Assembly (NCBI GenBank): GCA_010015745.1 | Contig: ML978155.1 | Location: 124,001-188,000 of the forward strand | Origin: Setomelanomma holmii | Lineage: Eukaryota; Ascomycota; Dothideomycetes; Pleosporales; Phaeosphaeriaceae | DNA length: 64,000 nt | Direction of reading: 5' to 3' | In this document: positions 37,125 to 49,847 of the stretch, piece by piece | How positions within the stretch are numbered: the first letter of the stretch is position 1 | Layout: each line of letters opens with the position of its first letter | Position numbers and translations under genes: made by a program | Notes under the pieces: generated by a model | The model's input: the letters and a program-made list of their open reading frames with translations, nothing else | What the model was told of the DNA's origin: nothing | Database searches by the model: none

Positions 37125-38348
37125 ATGTCGGGCTTCATAACCACAATGTTTGTGTCTCCCTTTTCCGATCTGCACGTCGTGTTCCCTGCGAAGCCAAAGC
37201 CCCTCCTGCCCATCTTCACATTTGCCCAGAGCCAGAGCTGCATGTACCTAAGAATGGACCTGGACGTACTGGACTTCCAAGAGCGCGGCCAAATCGGCGA
37301 CATACAACAGGCGGGCTCAGAATTGGCGCACAACAAGCAAACAACTACCGCGCAACTGGCTCCTGAGACCTCACCGAAATTGCAACGCCCTGCAGCCGAA
37401 GTCCCCAAGTTCTCGTACAAGGACCTGTCCGTTGCCATTGCGTGCACAACAAGTCTAGACGGGAAACAATACTCAGCTCTGAGCTCTGGGGCATGATAAG
37501 CGTGAATCAACGGACACGGGGAGCATGATAGGACCGGAGCGCAAGGCTCTCCAAGAACGTCAACCGCGCAACAATGGCTACTTTGCAGGCACAAGCTTAC
37601 TTTCTTCTGTCTTTAGTAACCCACGAACTCGCGCACCCTTCAAGCCGCAGAAATCGAATCGAGGCACAAGCAGCTGGCAGCTCAAGCAATATGCAGAGGC
37701 TACACTGGGCAGTGGCAGTCTGCGGAAGGCCGTGAAGCTTCCCGAGGGAGAAGACAAGGATGAGTGGTTGGCAGTCAATGGTGAGAGACACAGTCGAGTG
37801 TTTTAAGTTCATACTGACCCAGGCGAACAGTGGTCGACTTCTACAACCAGATCAACCTGCTCTACGGATCCATCACCGAGTTCTGCTCACCACAGAGCTG
37901 TCCAGAGATGAAGGCTACAGACGAGTAAGCCTTCAAGAATTGATGATTTCCTGCTCTGACACCGCGCAGATTCGAGTACCTCTGGCAAGACTCAGAAAAC
38001 TTCAAGAAGCCCACAAAGATGCCCGCGCCTCAATACGTGGAACATCTTATGGCGTGGGTACAGTCCAACGTCGACAACGAAGCCATGTTTCCCTCGCGCA
38101 TCGGCGTTCCGTTCCCTAAGACATTTCCCTCGCTCATCCGAAATATGTTCAAGCGCCTATACCGCGTCTATGCGCACATCTACTGCCATCACTACCCGAT
38201 CATCATCGAACTGGGTTTGGAACCGCATCTTAACACGAGCTTCAAGCACTATGTGCTGTTCATCGATGAGCATGGCCTCGCGAGCGGCAGCAAGGACTTC
38301 TGGGGTCCGTTGGGCGATCTTGTGGAGAGCATGTTGAGGAGTGATTAG
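37125..38348 (+). CDS. MOB1: MOB1 kinase activator
   Basis: The Mob1/phocein adaptor that binds and activates NDR/LATS-type kinases (Dbf2/Sid2) in the mitotic exit or septation network. Exons proposed: 37125-37153, 37617-37780, 37831-37924 and 37970-38348, giving 221 residues, normal for the family. The Mob core is unmistakable: SSWQLKQYAEATLGSGSLRK, VKLPEGEDKDEWLAVNVVDF, ITEFCSPQSCPEM (zinc Cys), YAHIYCHHY (zinc His) and HLNTSFKHYVLFIDEHGL. The weak point is exon 1. It encodes MSGFITTMFV, matching the short Mob1 N-terminus, but needs a 463-bp intron with a non-consensus GTCTCC donor. The acceptor side (cttactttcttctgtctttag) is strong. An unspliced alternative would start at the in-frame ATG at 37525. 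It is convergent with the alcohol dehydrogenase. Confidence 0.93.
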
Positions 38349-38869
38349 ATGGTTCTTGCATGGGAAACGGGACTCTCTTCAAGCCCCCAAGTGAAGCAGG
38401 CAGCGCGTCGTCATGTGGCATGATTTATGGCGTTTCATGAGCAGCATGCGGGAGGACATTACGAGCATCTATCTTCCAACGATGTATGAGTACTAATGAC
38501 AGACGAATATGGTATTCACAAATGATCCCAGGATAGTGCTGCAAGCGATTCGAAATGATTGTAGGCAACTTGCGAAAGCTCTATCCTTACTACGTTGCAC
38601 TGCATGAAAACTTCGCTTGTTCTGATGACAATCGTGCGGAACCAGAACAGGACCAGATGTTGAAGCTTACACGTGGAGAATTGAGAGGGCTCGGAGGTAT
38701 GATGCTGTAGCACGTTGGTATTCAGTACCTTTTCGAGGCTTCATCAGCTGAGTGGATCTACGTGAGGCTTGACCAGCAGCACATGGCACAGAGTCACAGA
38801 ATCCAAGACTCAAGACACAAAGTGCAATCACATCAATGCACATTCAACTCCCTAATCGTCCTATCCTAC
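38349..38869. other. Convergent 3' intergenic region
   Basis: About 520 bp between two facing stop codons (MOB1 and alcohol dehydrogenase). It holds only presumptive 3' UTRs; nothing else is seen. Confidence 0.5.
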
Positions 38870-40159
38870 CTACGACAAATCCAGCACCACCCTCCCCTTT
38901 AACTCCCCCTTGTGCATCTCCTCAAACACACTCGTCAACTTATCCATCTTCTCGACCCTATAATGCGTTTTCACAATGCCTCTCGCTGCGAAATTCTGCA
39001 ACCAAGTTAGGGGATGCCTTGCATCTACTTCGCATATGGAACACTTACCATCGTTTCGATTGCTTCTTTTCTATTCCCCACCGCGCTCCCTACAGCCTGC
39101 AACGCCTTGCCGACAATCATGCCTGGGGAAGCGGACTTCATGGGCACAGCGTCACCTTCGGGAATACCGACGCACACAACGCGTCCGCCAAAGCGGAGGA
39201 GGTCGAGCGATGAGGCGTATGCGGCGTTATTGGCGGTACAAACTACAACAGCGTGTGCGCCGAGGCCGTTGGTTAGGGCTTTTACGGCCTCTGCCATATC
39301 GGATGTGCCGTCGACAGGAATGAAGTGTTCTGCGCCGCTTTCGAGGACGAGATCCTTCTTGCTGCTATGATCAATGCCGATGACGCGGTGCCCGATGCCC
39401 TTGGCTGAGAATTGCACGGCCAAATGGCCCAGTCCACCTCCTGCGCCGCTTATGACGACCCAGTTTCCGGATTCGGCGTTTGTCTTGCGCAGCGCCGAGT
39501 AGACGGTTACGCCTGCGCAGAGGAGGGGTGCGGCGGCGGCGGAGTCGAGGCCGTCTGGGATTGGGGTCACATAATTCGCCGGGGACAAAACGTATTGTTG
39601 AAATGTACCGGGGGTGTAGTATCCTGAGATTTTCTGTCTTGTTAGATTAGTCCATGTTCTCCTTATGTTTAGATCGTAATCTAGAAGGATGAAGGTAGAC
39701 ATACTCCGCTGAAGCAATTCGCGTCCATACCAGCTCGGCATGCCTCACATGCCTCGCAGATACCAGCCATCCACTTGATACCTACGCGATCGCCGGTCTT
39801 GACAGCAGCATTGTCTGTGCCTGGGCCCATCTTCACAATCTTGCCAACGCCCTCGTGGCCGCCGACTTGGCCTGCTTGTGTGGGGAAGGGGAGAATGGAC
39901 CAAGCGTTCATCATGACGCCCATGTCGGAATGGCAGACGCCGGAGTGTGTTCTGTGTTCATGACCTGGTTAGTACTGCTCGAACGAAGCGTATGAAGAGC
40001 TTCGGGTAGAAGGATAAGAACTGCCAAAACGTACAGATTGATCAATACCTCTCCCGGACCCGGTTCGGGAACATCCAATTCCTCAATCTTGGTCGAAATC
40101 GAGCCCGGCTTGTCGTACACGGCCGCCTTGTACTTCTTCGGGATCTCGACGGAAGCCAT
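38870..40159 (-). CDS. Zinc-dependent alcohol dehydrogenase (medium-chain)
   Basis: A medium-chain NAD(P)-dependent alcohol dehydrogenase, probably cytosolic, of the yeast ADH1 type. Exons (minus strand): 40159-40035, 39951-39705, 39633-39049 and 38995-38870; the product is 360 residues, the family norm. The catalytic zinc ligand region GVCHSD (Cys48) and GGHEGVG (His74, Glu75) are present. The structural zinc loop has four Cys (107, 110, 113, 121). The Rossmann motif GAGGGLGHLAV and the ADH domain continue to the end. ATG at 40159 gives MASVEIPKKYKAAVYDKPG, a typical start; a GTG three codons upstream is not used. The short leading segment has no mitochondrial presequence, so ethanol/acetaldehyde interconversion in the cytosol is likely. 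The exact substrate is inference. Confidence 0.93.
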
Positions 40160-41110
40160 GTCGTCCACTCTTTGTTTTCCTTCTCTTGGTGGTACGGTGG
40201 ATGTGAGGGTGTCTTATATCGTCGATGGAGTGCAAGTGACGAAGAGCGACGAGTCCAATTCAGCAAATAGCTCTTACTTCGCAGATAGAAAGTGTCCTCG
40301 CAAGATGCAGCGTGTCCAAAACATATATATATACATTACCCCTCCCGGGAACCTACCCCAGGCGTCCATAAGGTCATAGTGCATGCGATACGCCGATACA
40401 CCAACCATAACCAATCGCCCACCCTCGATCTCTAGCTTATAGCCCAATGTGGACCAAGTATCATGGAATGCTTCCGTGCGTCGCATGCGCAGCACCGAGG
40501 CATGCAGCCCGCGGCGTGGAGCTACCCCTCAATGCGGGGGTGCTCGTCGTCTCGCCTCGATACGTCAGGGTACATGCGGTGTCACGGTGGGAGAGGGCGC
40601 AGTCTGGGCACGGCATGATTGCGGTCCGCGGCAGTTGTGATCGGGCTGACTCGACCTCGTCGACGCGTGTGTATTGTGATGATGAGACGGTGTTGGATCG
40701 ATGGGTAAAGTATACGAGTAATGTGTTTCGGCCATTCCGCGACACGTGAGTCTAATCAAGCAGGTGCGAGTGCGAGTGCGAATGCGAAAAGTTGAACATG
40801 ATGAATAAATGATGGATATAATACAACTCCAGACGAAAACACCATTACTTCCCAGCAGACCGTATGGTCTGACTTTCTCCAGATACACCAGATTAGAAAG
40901 GGTTCCCAGGAGGTGGTATAGTACAGACAATTCTTCGTATGAACGTTGCAGGCGTAATATAAAGTGACAGGCGAACCCAATCCTGCCATGTCCCAAATTT
41001 CCCATCCTCCTCATGAATGCTTCCCGTGTAAGATGCTGTTGCGGTACGCTCGATAACGACGTGACTAGCCTGTTGCGTATGATATGTTCCTAGCATGTAG
41101 AGAGGCAATT
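40160..41110. other. Intergenic region between ADH and STE11
   Basis: About 950 bp. It holds the ADH promoter (C-rich, with several short T/A runs including tatatatata near 40325) and the 3' flank of STE11. A small hexamer microsatellite lies at 40764-40787. No gene seen. Confidence 0.5.
40764..40787. repeat. Hexanucleotide microsatellite (GTGCGA)4
   Basis: Four head-to-tail copies of gtgcga, the last with one change (atgcga), in non-coding DNA. Confidence 0.8.
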
Positions 41111-44016
41111 TTAAGCGCCTTGGTTCGTGATGAAAGGGCTTGCAAGCAGCTCGTCGGCGCTCGGTCGCTTCTCGTGGTCAATGAGGAAAGTCTGGGCCAA
41201 GAAGGCGCGAGCATCATCGCCAGCGTTTTCAGGAATAGTAGGGCTCGCGTCGCCACTACCGCCAATCTTGAAGATGGCCTGGAGTTGCGTGCAGTTCGGG
41301 TGGGGATGGCTGCCCGTGAACATCTCGACGACAAGACATCCAAGAGACCAGATGTCAGCCTTGCGCGTGTAGGCTGTTTGTCGGACGACTTCCGGAGCCA
41401 TCCAGAAGACGGAGCCTTGAAGCGACACACGCTGTGCTCCCTTCTTGCTACCACCCAGCGTCGACGCTTCGATGCGCTTGGAGATACCGAAATCTGAAAT
41501 CTTGACCGAGCCTTTGTTGTCGACGAGGATATTTGCGCCCTTGATGTCTCGATGAATGATCTCGCTGGAGTGAAGGTATGACAAGCCCTGCAGGATTTGT
41601 CGCACGAAGTTTTGAATGAGCGACTCGCCCAGAGGACCGTAGTTGACGAGCATAGTAGCGACGGATCCACCTGGAACGTACTCGAGGAAAATGTTAAGAT
41701 GACTTTCGTCCGAGTTCGAGCCGAGATACTGCACAATGTTCTGGTGCTTGAGTTCCCGAAGCAGTCCAATCTCGTGCTTGAGAGCTTCTATCATGTTCGA
41801 CTTCCTGTGATCCATTTGGGATGGGCCAAGCACAGAAGGTAGCTCGACCTGCTTGACAGCCATGAGTTCACCCGTCACTGCATGCAGCGCAAGGTACACG
41901 CTGCCAAATGAGCCCTGACCGATGAGAGCACCCTTCATGTACTTGACATTGTCCCATGAATCTTGCTCGAGGTACTCTGTTAGCTCTTCGTCATCCTCCT
42001 CATCGTCTTCAGCGATGGCTTCTGAGAGACGTTTGTTCAGGGAATCGCCATTCTCGGTATTGCCACCGCTGCTACCAGTCAGGCTGCTTACACCATCGTC
42101 AAAGTATGATTGCAGGGTGGTGTTGCCATCAGGGTCAGTAACAGCAAGAGTGTCCTCGCCGCTGCCATCACCGAAAGATACGTATGACTTGCGATTTGGC
42201 TCAAGAGGCGATTCCTCGTCGAGAGGCTCGAGGACCGAAGATGCCATCGAGTCACGGTAGCCTGACTGGGATGGCAGACCAAGCCGCATGACAGACAATG
42301 GTCGAAGCGGGCGTGCTGTGCTTGGACCTTGTAGCCAAGTATCCGCGATTGATGGTAGAGGCGGTGCATCCTTCAAGCTGGAGGCTACACTGAAGTTGGA
42401 GGCCATGGAAAGGCGTGAGGCTGCTCTGCTGAGCCTGTGCGAGCGACGAATAGACATGCGCACAGTCTTGTCAATCTCGTCCTTGCCAACATCGGGAAAG
42501 TAGGACGTCAGATCAGATGTGATGAGCTCGCTGGGAGGTCGAGCACCGTAAAACTGCTTAAGTTTGCGTGCGCGTGCATGGAATTGAGGTGATCGTGCTG
42601 CCTCACCCGGACCCTCGAGATTTTGTGCCGTGGAGTTGATGTGTCGTTCTCGCTCTCGTGCTGATGTTGGCGACAGAGGATAGCTGACAGCAGCGAGTGA
42701 CTCGCCTGTTAGCTTCTCGATCTTGGTCTGACTACGATTGCTAGTCGGTACGTAGATATTTTGGGTCTGTTGGAAGTTCTGCTGCTGATAGATCGCAGCG
42801 GCGGCCTTGAGCTGATCATCCTCGGGCTCGCCAGCATGGACCTTACGTAGGATGAGTCGTCCTCGCTCGTGTCGATTCGCATCCTTGCAGAGACGGTACA
42901 ACTCCATGTCACTTAAGCGTTCTGATAATGACGGGTCCGGGTCGGGGCTGTTCAGGATGTAGAAGCAGTAGTTCTTGACATGTGCCTCGTTAAGATGACC
43001 CTTCCTAAGAGTCTTGAGCATGATCTCCTCGCCGGTCTTGCATCCCTCAATGTTGACCACTGATGTACGGCCACCATCGTAGATGACCCGGACCCAGGCT
43101 TTGTCCTGGGGTAGGATAGTGCTGTTTGTGGCACTGTCGATACTTGGGCTCGCTCGAACGTGGTGGGCAAAGCGGGCGGTCTGGGGTGTTTCAGTTGGCG
43201 TGGTTCGTTGATTTTGTGGGTAGCGAGAGGAAACGCTGGTGCTGGACGCACTGAGAGGGTGTGCTCCATAGGACGACTTTCCAGGCTCTTTTGGACTGTT
43301 CATACCCGTGTGTCGAGCGCTGCGAAGCCCGCGGTTCTCCTGATCCACCAAGGGCGAGCCAGGTCGTGATGGTGACTTTGTGCCATAGGCATAGTTGCTG
43401 AGGTCAGAGTTGGTGATTTGGCGGGACATGCGCTTCTCTGAGCGGGAGCTGACAGGGTTGGAGCGAGCCGAGTGCAGCGGGCGGGGAGAGCCTGACGACG
43501 GCGGGGTATAGGCGGCGTTGTCTAGCGTCGCGAGCGATTGTCGATTCGATGTCCGCCTCGAGGCCTTCTTGTACTCCTTATTCCGGAGTTGCTTCGCCTG
43601 TGAGCCGATGCGCACGCGATCGCCGACCTTCTTGATGCCCATGTCCTTGAGGTGAGTCTGATCCATCTCCATCAGGTTCTCACCATTGATGTGGTTATCT
43701 ACGTGGGTCAGAGGAAGTCATTCTATAGAGCTCTGTGGGACATACGCTTGAACAAGTCGACATATTGGCTGCAGTTGATGCGCTTCAGCCAGTCTGCCAC
43801 CTTATCCTCGTCCCAGTGCCTGACTGCATCTGGGGCGTCGTAGATCTCTGAGAACTCGGACTCGGTGGGCGAGGCAAACATGGAATGGTCGGTCCGTGGG
43901 TTTGAGCCATGGTTGCGGTAGCTGGAGATGCTGGAATTGTACTGGGCCGAGGCCTGCGAGCTGGAGCCGCCCAGCGAGGGCGTGGGGTACGGTGACTTGG
44001 AGGCTAACATGGCCAT
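41111..44016 (-). CDS. STE11: MAPKKK Ste11 (SAM, Ras-binding and kinase domains)
   Basis: The MAP kinase kinase kinase at the top of the fungal pheromone/invasive-growth cascade, activating a Ste7-type MAPKK. Exons (minus strand) are 44016-43746 and 43698-41111, with a 47-bp intron inside the SAM domain; the product is 952 residues. The SAM domain is at about residues 65-125 (VRHWDEDKVADWLKRINCSQY...GENLMEMDQTHLKDMGI). The Ras-binding domain near residues 285-370 begins WVRVIYDGGRTSVVNIEG. A Ser-rich regulatory linker follows. The kinase domain starts at about 675: GQGSFGSV glycine loop, VKQ lysine, HRDIKGAN near 805, DFG, and an activation segment ending WMAPEV. All catalytic residues are present. 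Control is expected through Ste50 binding at SAM and Ras/Cdc42 inputs, as known for the family. Confidence 0.96.
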
Positions 44017-45950
44017 GTCTTCGCGCAGATGTCCACTCGGTGTGTAACGTTGTGCGTGGAGGGTAGCAGTCGCTGCTCAACGCCAAGGGTCGCTCGTTCG
44101 TCTAGCGCTGTCTCATATACACATGCTGGGATGCGCGTTGGAGGCACTGAGGGATGGATCGTAGACGAGGCGGGCTGGCCGGCGGATGAGGTGAGAGTGT
44201 CTGCAGCGCTGAGCGCGGGCGCGGGCGCGGTGCAGTCGTCCGGGTTGCACGAGACGGGGTCGATTGGTACAGCGTATACAGCCGGTAGCAGCAGCACCAC
44301 TCGATGGCACTAGCCGATGGTCGCTGGAGGTGCCACGCTTTCGCAGTGAAGGCGAGGCCAGAATTTGCAGCGGACGCAGGTGAGAGGCGGTCTCGGAAAC
44401 CGTGGGCGGGATCGACTGTCTTTGAGGTGCGGCGTGGGGTCAGCAGTCGAGGTGAGGGTCTTTATTGCAGCGTCGCCCCGAGATAGCGTGGCTCCGCTTG
44501 GAGACGAGGAGAAGAAACAAGTCAGGCCGTCTCTGGGCAGTCGAAACGGTTCCTCATGCGCGGCCAAAATGGCTCCTCTGCTCGCCGGACCAACGCGCTG
44601 AGGCCCTTGTCCGTGGGCTTTGCTGAGACACGCTAAGTTTGAGGTTCGTCTTAGGCCCGCGAGCGACCGCGACGAATGCCCCGACCTGATTGGCCGTGCC
44701 GTGTCAGCCTCATGAGAGACATTCCGCTTCGACGGCGAGCAGGAGTCATTCATTTAATCCATCGTGTATATCCTCAACAGCGTAATCGGATCTGCATCCA
44801 AGGAGCGCGCTACAATGCGTGCTGGCTGTGGGTGCTGAAGGTGAGGCTCACGTGAGCATGCTGGTCACTGCCCGAAATAGCTGCAGCATCTGTGCGACGT
44901 CCAACCACGCCAGGCACATATTCATCTACCTCTGATAGCTGCCATGCCCTCGGGTCTTGCACGAGGGCTCGGCCTTGCGCGTCGCAGCTTCTGTCAACAA
45001 CAACATACGGCGCCTACGCAAGCTATCTTGAGGACATGTATCCTGGTTTTCTATGTACGCCAGCTCGCGCGCATCTCTGTCTCCGGTGAGGGCGAGTACG
45101 CAGCCTCAGGGCTGTAGCCGCCGCTGACCAGCTGCACCACCGCCATTGGCGACGCGTGCGAATGTTTCGACTGCCCCTTTCTCCCCGGTGGCTCATCGTT
45201 TTTAACCGGCGAGCAAGGCAGACGGCTGTCCGCTGTGCCACTTTTCGATCTGCCCATGTGGAACCTGAAATGCATTAAATACAAGCATTTGCTGGCCCTG
45301 TGGCCGTTGGTCGAAACAAAGGTATGGTAGCCAAGTGGAGCCGGTAATGACAGCTCTGCTGCACGCTGCCCATCACCCAAACCAAACACATCAACCACAA
45401 CATGCCACCCGTGCCGCGGACGCAGTGTAGGAGATCGCTCAGGATGCCGACATCATGGAAGATTGAGATCCTCGATGGCGCTCGGTGGCAGTGCGGTGGT
45501 GAGTAGTTCGATCGCAGATGACGCATGCCCGTCTTACACCTATGACGCAAGAAGCGACCTTGCAGACAGGGCCCCAATAGCCCAGATATGTGCGCCTCAG
45601 CAACTGCACGTGGAGGATCGAGCAGTGCAGCCAGTCAAACACTTTGATATCATTGCTGTCTTGCCGTTGCTTGTTACCTCTCCGATTGCACCAATTCCAA
45701 GCTATCTTGCAGCTTCTAGAAGACGTAAAGCGCCTGATCCCGTCGGGCTGCAGCTCTATCCACTGTCCCAGACATATCCTCGCAGCCTGCACACATCATT
45801 GCCGACAGCCTTTGCAATATCTTCTGCACTCTATAGCCAACGCTCCTGCATGACCCCACTGCAATAGCAGCAGCGCCAGCATTGCTGCACTCCACGAAGC
45901 TTACCCAGACACGCGATTCGACGGCGTCATAGTGCTAGCGCAACCACACA
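44017..45950. other. Divergent intergenic region upstream of STE11
   Basis: About 1.9 kb between STE11 (minus) and the DUF7514-type gene (plus). A 147-codon minus frame at 44310-44753 has no recognisable motif and probably belongs to a long STE11 5' leader or is chance. Long leaders with upstream frames are common for signalling genes. No other gene seen. Confidence 0.5.
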
Positions 45951-47839
45951 ATGGCCTACGAAACCTTCCGCAGCCCAGATGCGCACCACGCATCATATCC
46001 GTCCTCATACGACCACAACCATGTGCCTGGCGCTTACGACTATGATTCGCAGTATCGACCAACCGTACAAGGCAGGTCGCGCGCCTCGAGCGTTGCTTCC
46101 GAGAAAGTCGTTCAGCCTTCCCACCAACCACTGAAGAATGCTATTGGGAATGCCTTCGAGAAGTCGGATGCGGCAAGAGTCGTGGATCCGAATCTCATTG
46201 CTGAGATTACGGAGCAAGTCAAGAAGTCTGTACTCGAGGAAATCAAGGCGAGCGTAGCGGCCAGTGCGACAGCGGAAAGGCGGCCTGTATCACAATACGT
46301 GCCACCATCGCCTGCCTCCACGTCTGCTTCGCTCCCACCACGCGATGTCTATACTCCACCGTCGCCAAAGCACACCGAATTCTCAAGCCAGACTTCACCC
46401 AGTCCAGATCCTTTGGCGCGAGATCCACTACTTGACGGCAACGCTGACACTCCTACGCCAAAGCCAAGCCGAACGGCTCCGATTGACATACCAAACGATA
46501 GACCCGCTCCACGACCTGCACTGGCAGCAAGGATGGCAACAGAAGACTACACGCCAATCGAGAAAATGTGGCAGCGCCTGTTTGACCAAGAAGGGCAGCC
46601 TTTACCAAGGCTGGGCGAATTCTTAAGAGGATTGGCCTTGCACCTCGTACGTGTGAACCTTATCCTCCTAGAGCGGTTAGCTAACTTTTCTCGAGGTCGA
46701 GGACTATGAACCCAAGCGAAGTCTCGTGATCACGCCTGCCAAGATGCTGAAGTTCTACGAGGAAGTGAAGCTTCGCGACGAGATCTATCCATGGCAAAGT
46801 AAGTTACTTGAAGCTACTCCCAAAGTGACCTTGCTGACTTTCGGTAGCAATCTTTGGGAAGCTATCATATTCCGCTCTATCGAAGATCTATCGTGATATG
46901 CGATGTCAGCACCATCTGATTCAGGAACATCCCGCCGAGCAACCTTACATTCCTGCACTTACGCCGCAAGGTTTCCAGGAATGGATGACTGCTATGATTC
47001 AAGCCTACCCGGACGTCGAATACGAACGACTTGCGAAGGCTGTTCTCGACATGCCTATTTCTAATGCCGATGATCGCAAGGAGCGCTTCCCCAAAGAACT
47101 GCCGCGACGGATGTTCCCTCAAGTTGAGAATTTGCAAGCACAACAACGATGCGCTGCCGCGCTTTCAGCAGAAGGCGTAGGTCCCCTTCGAAAGGCTCCG
47201 ACGTTCCCTCCACCGCCGCCTAAAACTCAGACAAGTGGTACAAGCTCAAACTTCGAAAGGGAGCGTAACCCGTACGTCTCGCAACCAGAGTCCAAGTCCT
47301 TTTCGGAAGACGAATTGGAGCCATCGTCGGTCCCAATTGAGCGACAACGCAAACCATACGCAGCGACTCCTGGCGGTGGTAAGCTCTACAACGATGATCT
47401 CCATCGAAGTGCTACCGCCGATGCGTCCGCGCAGGAGCAGCGTAGGCGCCGGCAGTCTACGGCAGGTCAAGGTCCTTGGGCACCTCCTCCTCCAGATACG
47501 TACTATGATCAAGGTAGCCAAGCTCGCACTGGTGCACAAGCAAACACACGCCGTGCCAGAAGCCCCAGCTTCTCCAACCATGGCACACAATCTGATCCAA
47601 CCGTACGCGATATTCCAAGCAGCTACTATGCGTCCAACTTGCATAGCTTCGAGGAAGACCCTCGGCGATATAGTAAAGATGCCGACGCCAAGAGACGCGA
47701 CCACCACCGAAGAAGCACGGCTGGAACAGACAGTTCCTATGATTCGCAACCTCGGTCGACGTACGATCACGACGACTACCGAGGCCGCAACGGCAGCAGT
47801 GGCTACGAGGACAGAGGGTACGAGTCTCGTCGCTACTGA
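45951..47839 (+). CDS. DUF7514-type protein with disordered flanks
   Basis: A 596-residue protein of unknown function that resembles fungal DUF7514 proteins. Exons are 45951-46646, 46696-46798 and 46848-47839; both introns are 49 bp. The N-terminal 200 residues are low complexity, with a short predicted helix (LIAEITEQVKKSVLEEIK). The conserved block spans about residues 200-345: PIEKMWQRLFDQEGQPLPRL, VEDYEPKRSLVITPAKMLKF, YPWQTIFGKL, HLIQEHPAEQPYIPALTPQG. After this the chain is disordered, rich in Arg, Ser, Tyr and Asp, ending YEDRGYESRRY. No enzyme motif, signal peptide or membrane segment is visible. The domain assignment is from memory of the family, not a search. Confidence 0.85.
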
Positions 47840-48349
47840 GCTTCGATCTGGTACAAGAGCTCTGCATAGACGATATGACGACGTTACGACTTCCCCACTT
47901 GAGTGCTTCGAAAGACTCCCCTAGTCGATTGGATGAAGCTTTCTTTTGTAGACTGCATCTCGTTCTATACCACTGTTGAGCTGCGCTTTCTTCTGTATAC
48001 CCCGTTGCATCTGCTGTCGTTTGAATTCGGGCGGCCATCTGTACACTAGCTTTTTCTTGGTGGTAGATAGCACTCAAATTGTGCGCTACCTGTACTCGGT
48101 CGCTTTCTGCATAGCAGTCGGGAGATGGAATTAGTAGCTTCGTGTATATGTAATGTCATTTCCCAAAATCCTTGTGGGTGATACTGTGATTATGAAATAT
48201 CGAGTCGTGGTTGTCAAGAGTGACAGCGGCACCTATCATCTGTCGACGTGAGTGCCAAGACCACCACTTTACGCGAGATCGCGTCGACGCGTTTCCCAGC
48301 TCAGTGCAAACCGACAGCAGCGCAACCTTTTCCCACACCATACATCACA
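47840..48349. other. Intergenic region upstream of RFC5
   Basis: About 510 bp between tandem genes. The left part is a 3' flank and the last 100 bp are the RFC5 promoter and leader. It contains two cgcgtcgac-like palindromic stretches near 48280 but nothing I can name. Confidence 0.45.
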
Positions 48350-49578
48350 ATGGCTCTTCTCGTGGACAAGCACCGGCCACGCAATCTTGAAGCTCTGAGC
48401 TACCATCCAGAGCTGTCGGACCGCTTACGAGCGTTGGTAAGTTCTGGACATACACCTGTTCTTACATGCAAACTTACGCGATTGTCCTCATAGGCGCAAA
48501 GTGGTGACTTCCCACACCTGCTCGTATATGGTCCGTCCGGCGCTGGAAAGAAGACACGCATCGTTGCAACCCTCAAAGAACTCTATGGTCCTGGCGTCGA
48601 GAAGATCAAGATCGATGCGCGAGTCTTCCAAACAACGACAAATCGCAAACTCGAGTTTAACATCGTCGCATCCGTATACCACCTCGAGATCACACCCTCA
48701 GATGTCGGCAACTACGACAGAGTAGTGGTGCAAGATCTGCTGAAAGAAGTCGCACAAACACAACAAGTGGATCTGGGGGCAAAGCAGCGGTTCAAGGTTG
48801 TAGTGATCAATGAGGCTGATCACTTGACAAGAGATGCCCAGGCCGCGCTGAGACGAACAATGGAGAAATACAGCCCGAATCTGAGGCTGATTCTACTGGC
48901 GAATTCGACAAGCAACATTATTGCACCGATCAGGAGTAGGACGCTACTGGTCAGGGTCGCTGCACCGACCGAGACGGAAATCTGTGCAGTGCTCAAGAAT
49001 GTGGGCAAGAAAGAGGGCTGGAAAGAGGTTGAAAGCCTTAACCAGAGGATTGCGGAAGAGAGCGGCAGAAATCTCAGGAAGGCATTGTTGATGTTCGAGG
49101 CGGTACATGCACAAAAGTAGGTTTTGACATCTCAGCTTCCACCAAGTCCTAGTGTGCTAACAAGCAACAGCGAGAAAATCACAGACACAACACACATCCC
49201 ACCGCCCGATTGGGAGGCTCTGATCGAGCAAATCGCACGGCAAATCGTCGAAGAACGAAGTCCGCAACGTCTCTTGCAAGTTCGCGCCTCGCTCTACGAC
49301 CTCCTTTCGCATTGCATCGATTCTACAACGATCATCAAAACACTCACATGGAAGCTCATACCAAAGACGGACGATGCGCAAAAGCCAGAAGTAATCAAAT
49401 GGGCAGCGTTTTACGAGCACAGATGCAAGATGGGCTCCAAGCAAATATTTCACTTGGAAGCATTTGTCGCGAAGTATATGAGGATATATGAGAGGTATGT
49501 GTTCCATTCACAGTTGGTGTTGACATCGATACTAACTTGAACAGTTATTCTATGGGAATTGACTTTGATTTGGCCTGA
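48350..49578 (+). CDS. RFC5: Replication factor C subunit 5
   Basis: A small subunit of the RFC clamp loader (human RFC3 / yeast Rfc5), which opens PCNA and loads it at primer-template junctions; it is also part of checkpoint clamp loaders. Exons are 48350-48436, 48494-49116, 49171-49494 and 49545-49578; introns are 50-57 bp. The product is 355 residues, as expected. The AAA+ P-loop is GPSGAGKKTR. The Walker B position reads NEAD instead of DEAD, and the sensor region is IRSRTLLVRV, with Thr where many small subunits have SRC. These degenerate features are typical of this subunit, which does not hydrolyse ATP productively. AQAALRRTMEKYSPNLRLIL is the conserved core. The last exon adds only 11 codons, ending YSMGIDFDLA. 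Confidence 0.96.
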
Positions 49579-49847
49579 AAAGCCCGACACGATTGTAATC
49601 GCGGGATCTTATCTGAATTCAGAGGTTCATGCACGCGAAGGTGTTGAGGCGTCTGTTGAGCGCGCATGCATTTCGCGTCGCGAATTACGTCATCCATATG
49701 AAGCTTCCCTAGAGAGCAGCGGTCATAGCTTCCATACACCACAATTACAGCTACTACACGTCCAGACCCTTACCTTTTGTGTCTTTCTCTCTCATCCTCT
49801 CAAGAACGCTTATACACAATCACAATTCCCTCAAATTCATCGTAAAC

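Noticed and set aside
36825..37496. 223-codon plus-strand frame over the MOB1 start
   Set aside because: It opens at a non-ATG codon and only its short MSGFITTMFV segment makes sense as MOB1 exon 1; the rest is leader and intron.
44310..44753. 147-codon minus-strand frame upstream of STE11
   Set aside because: No domain; Arg/Ser/Pro-rich; more likely STE11 leader or chance.
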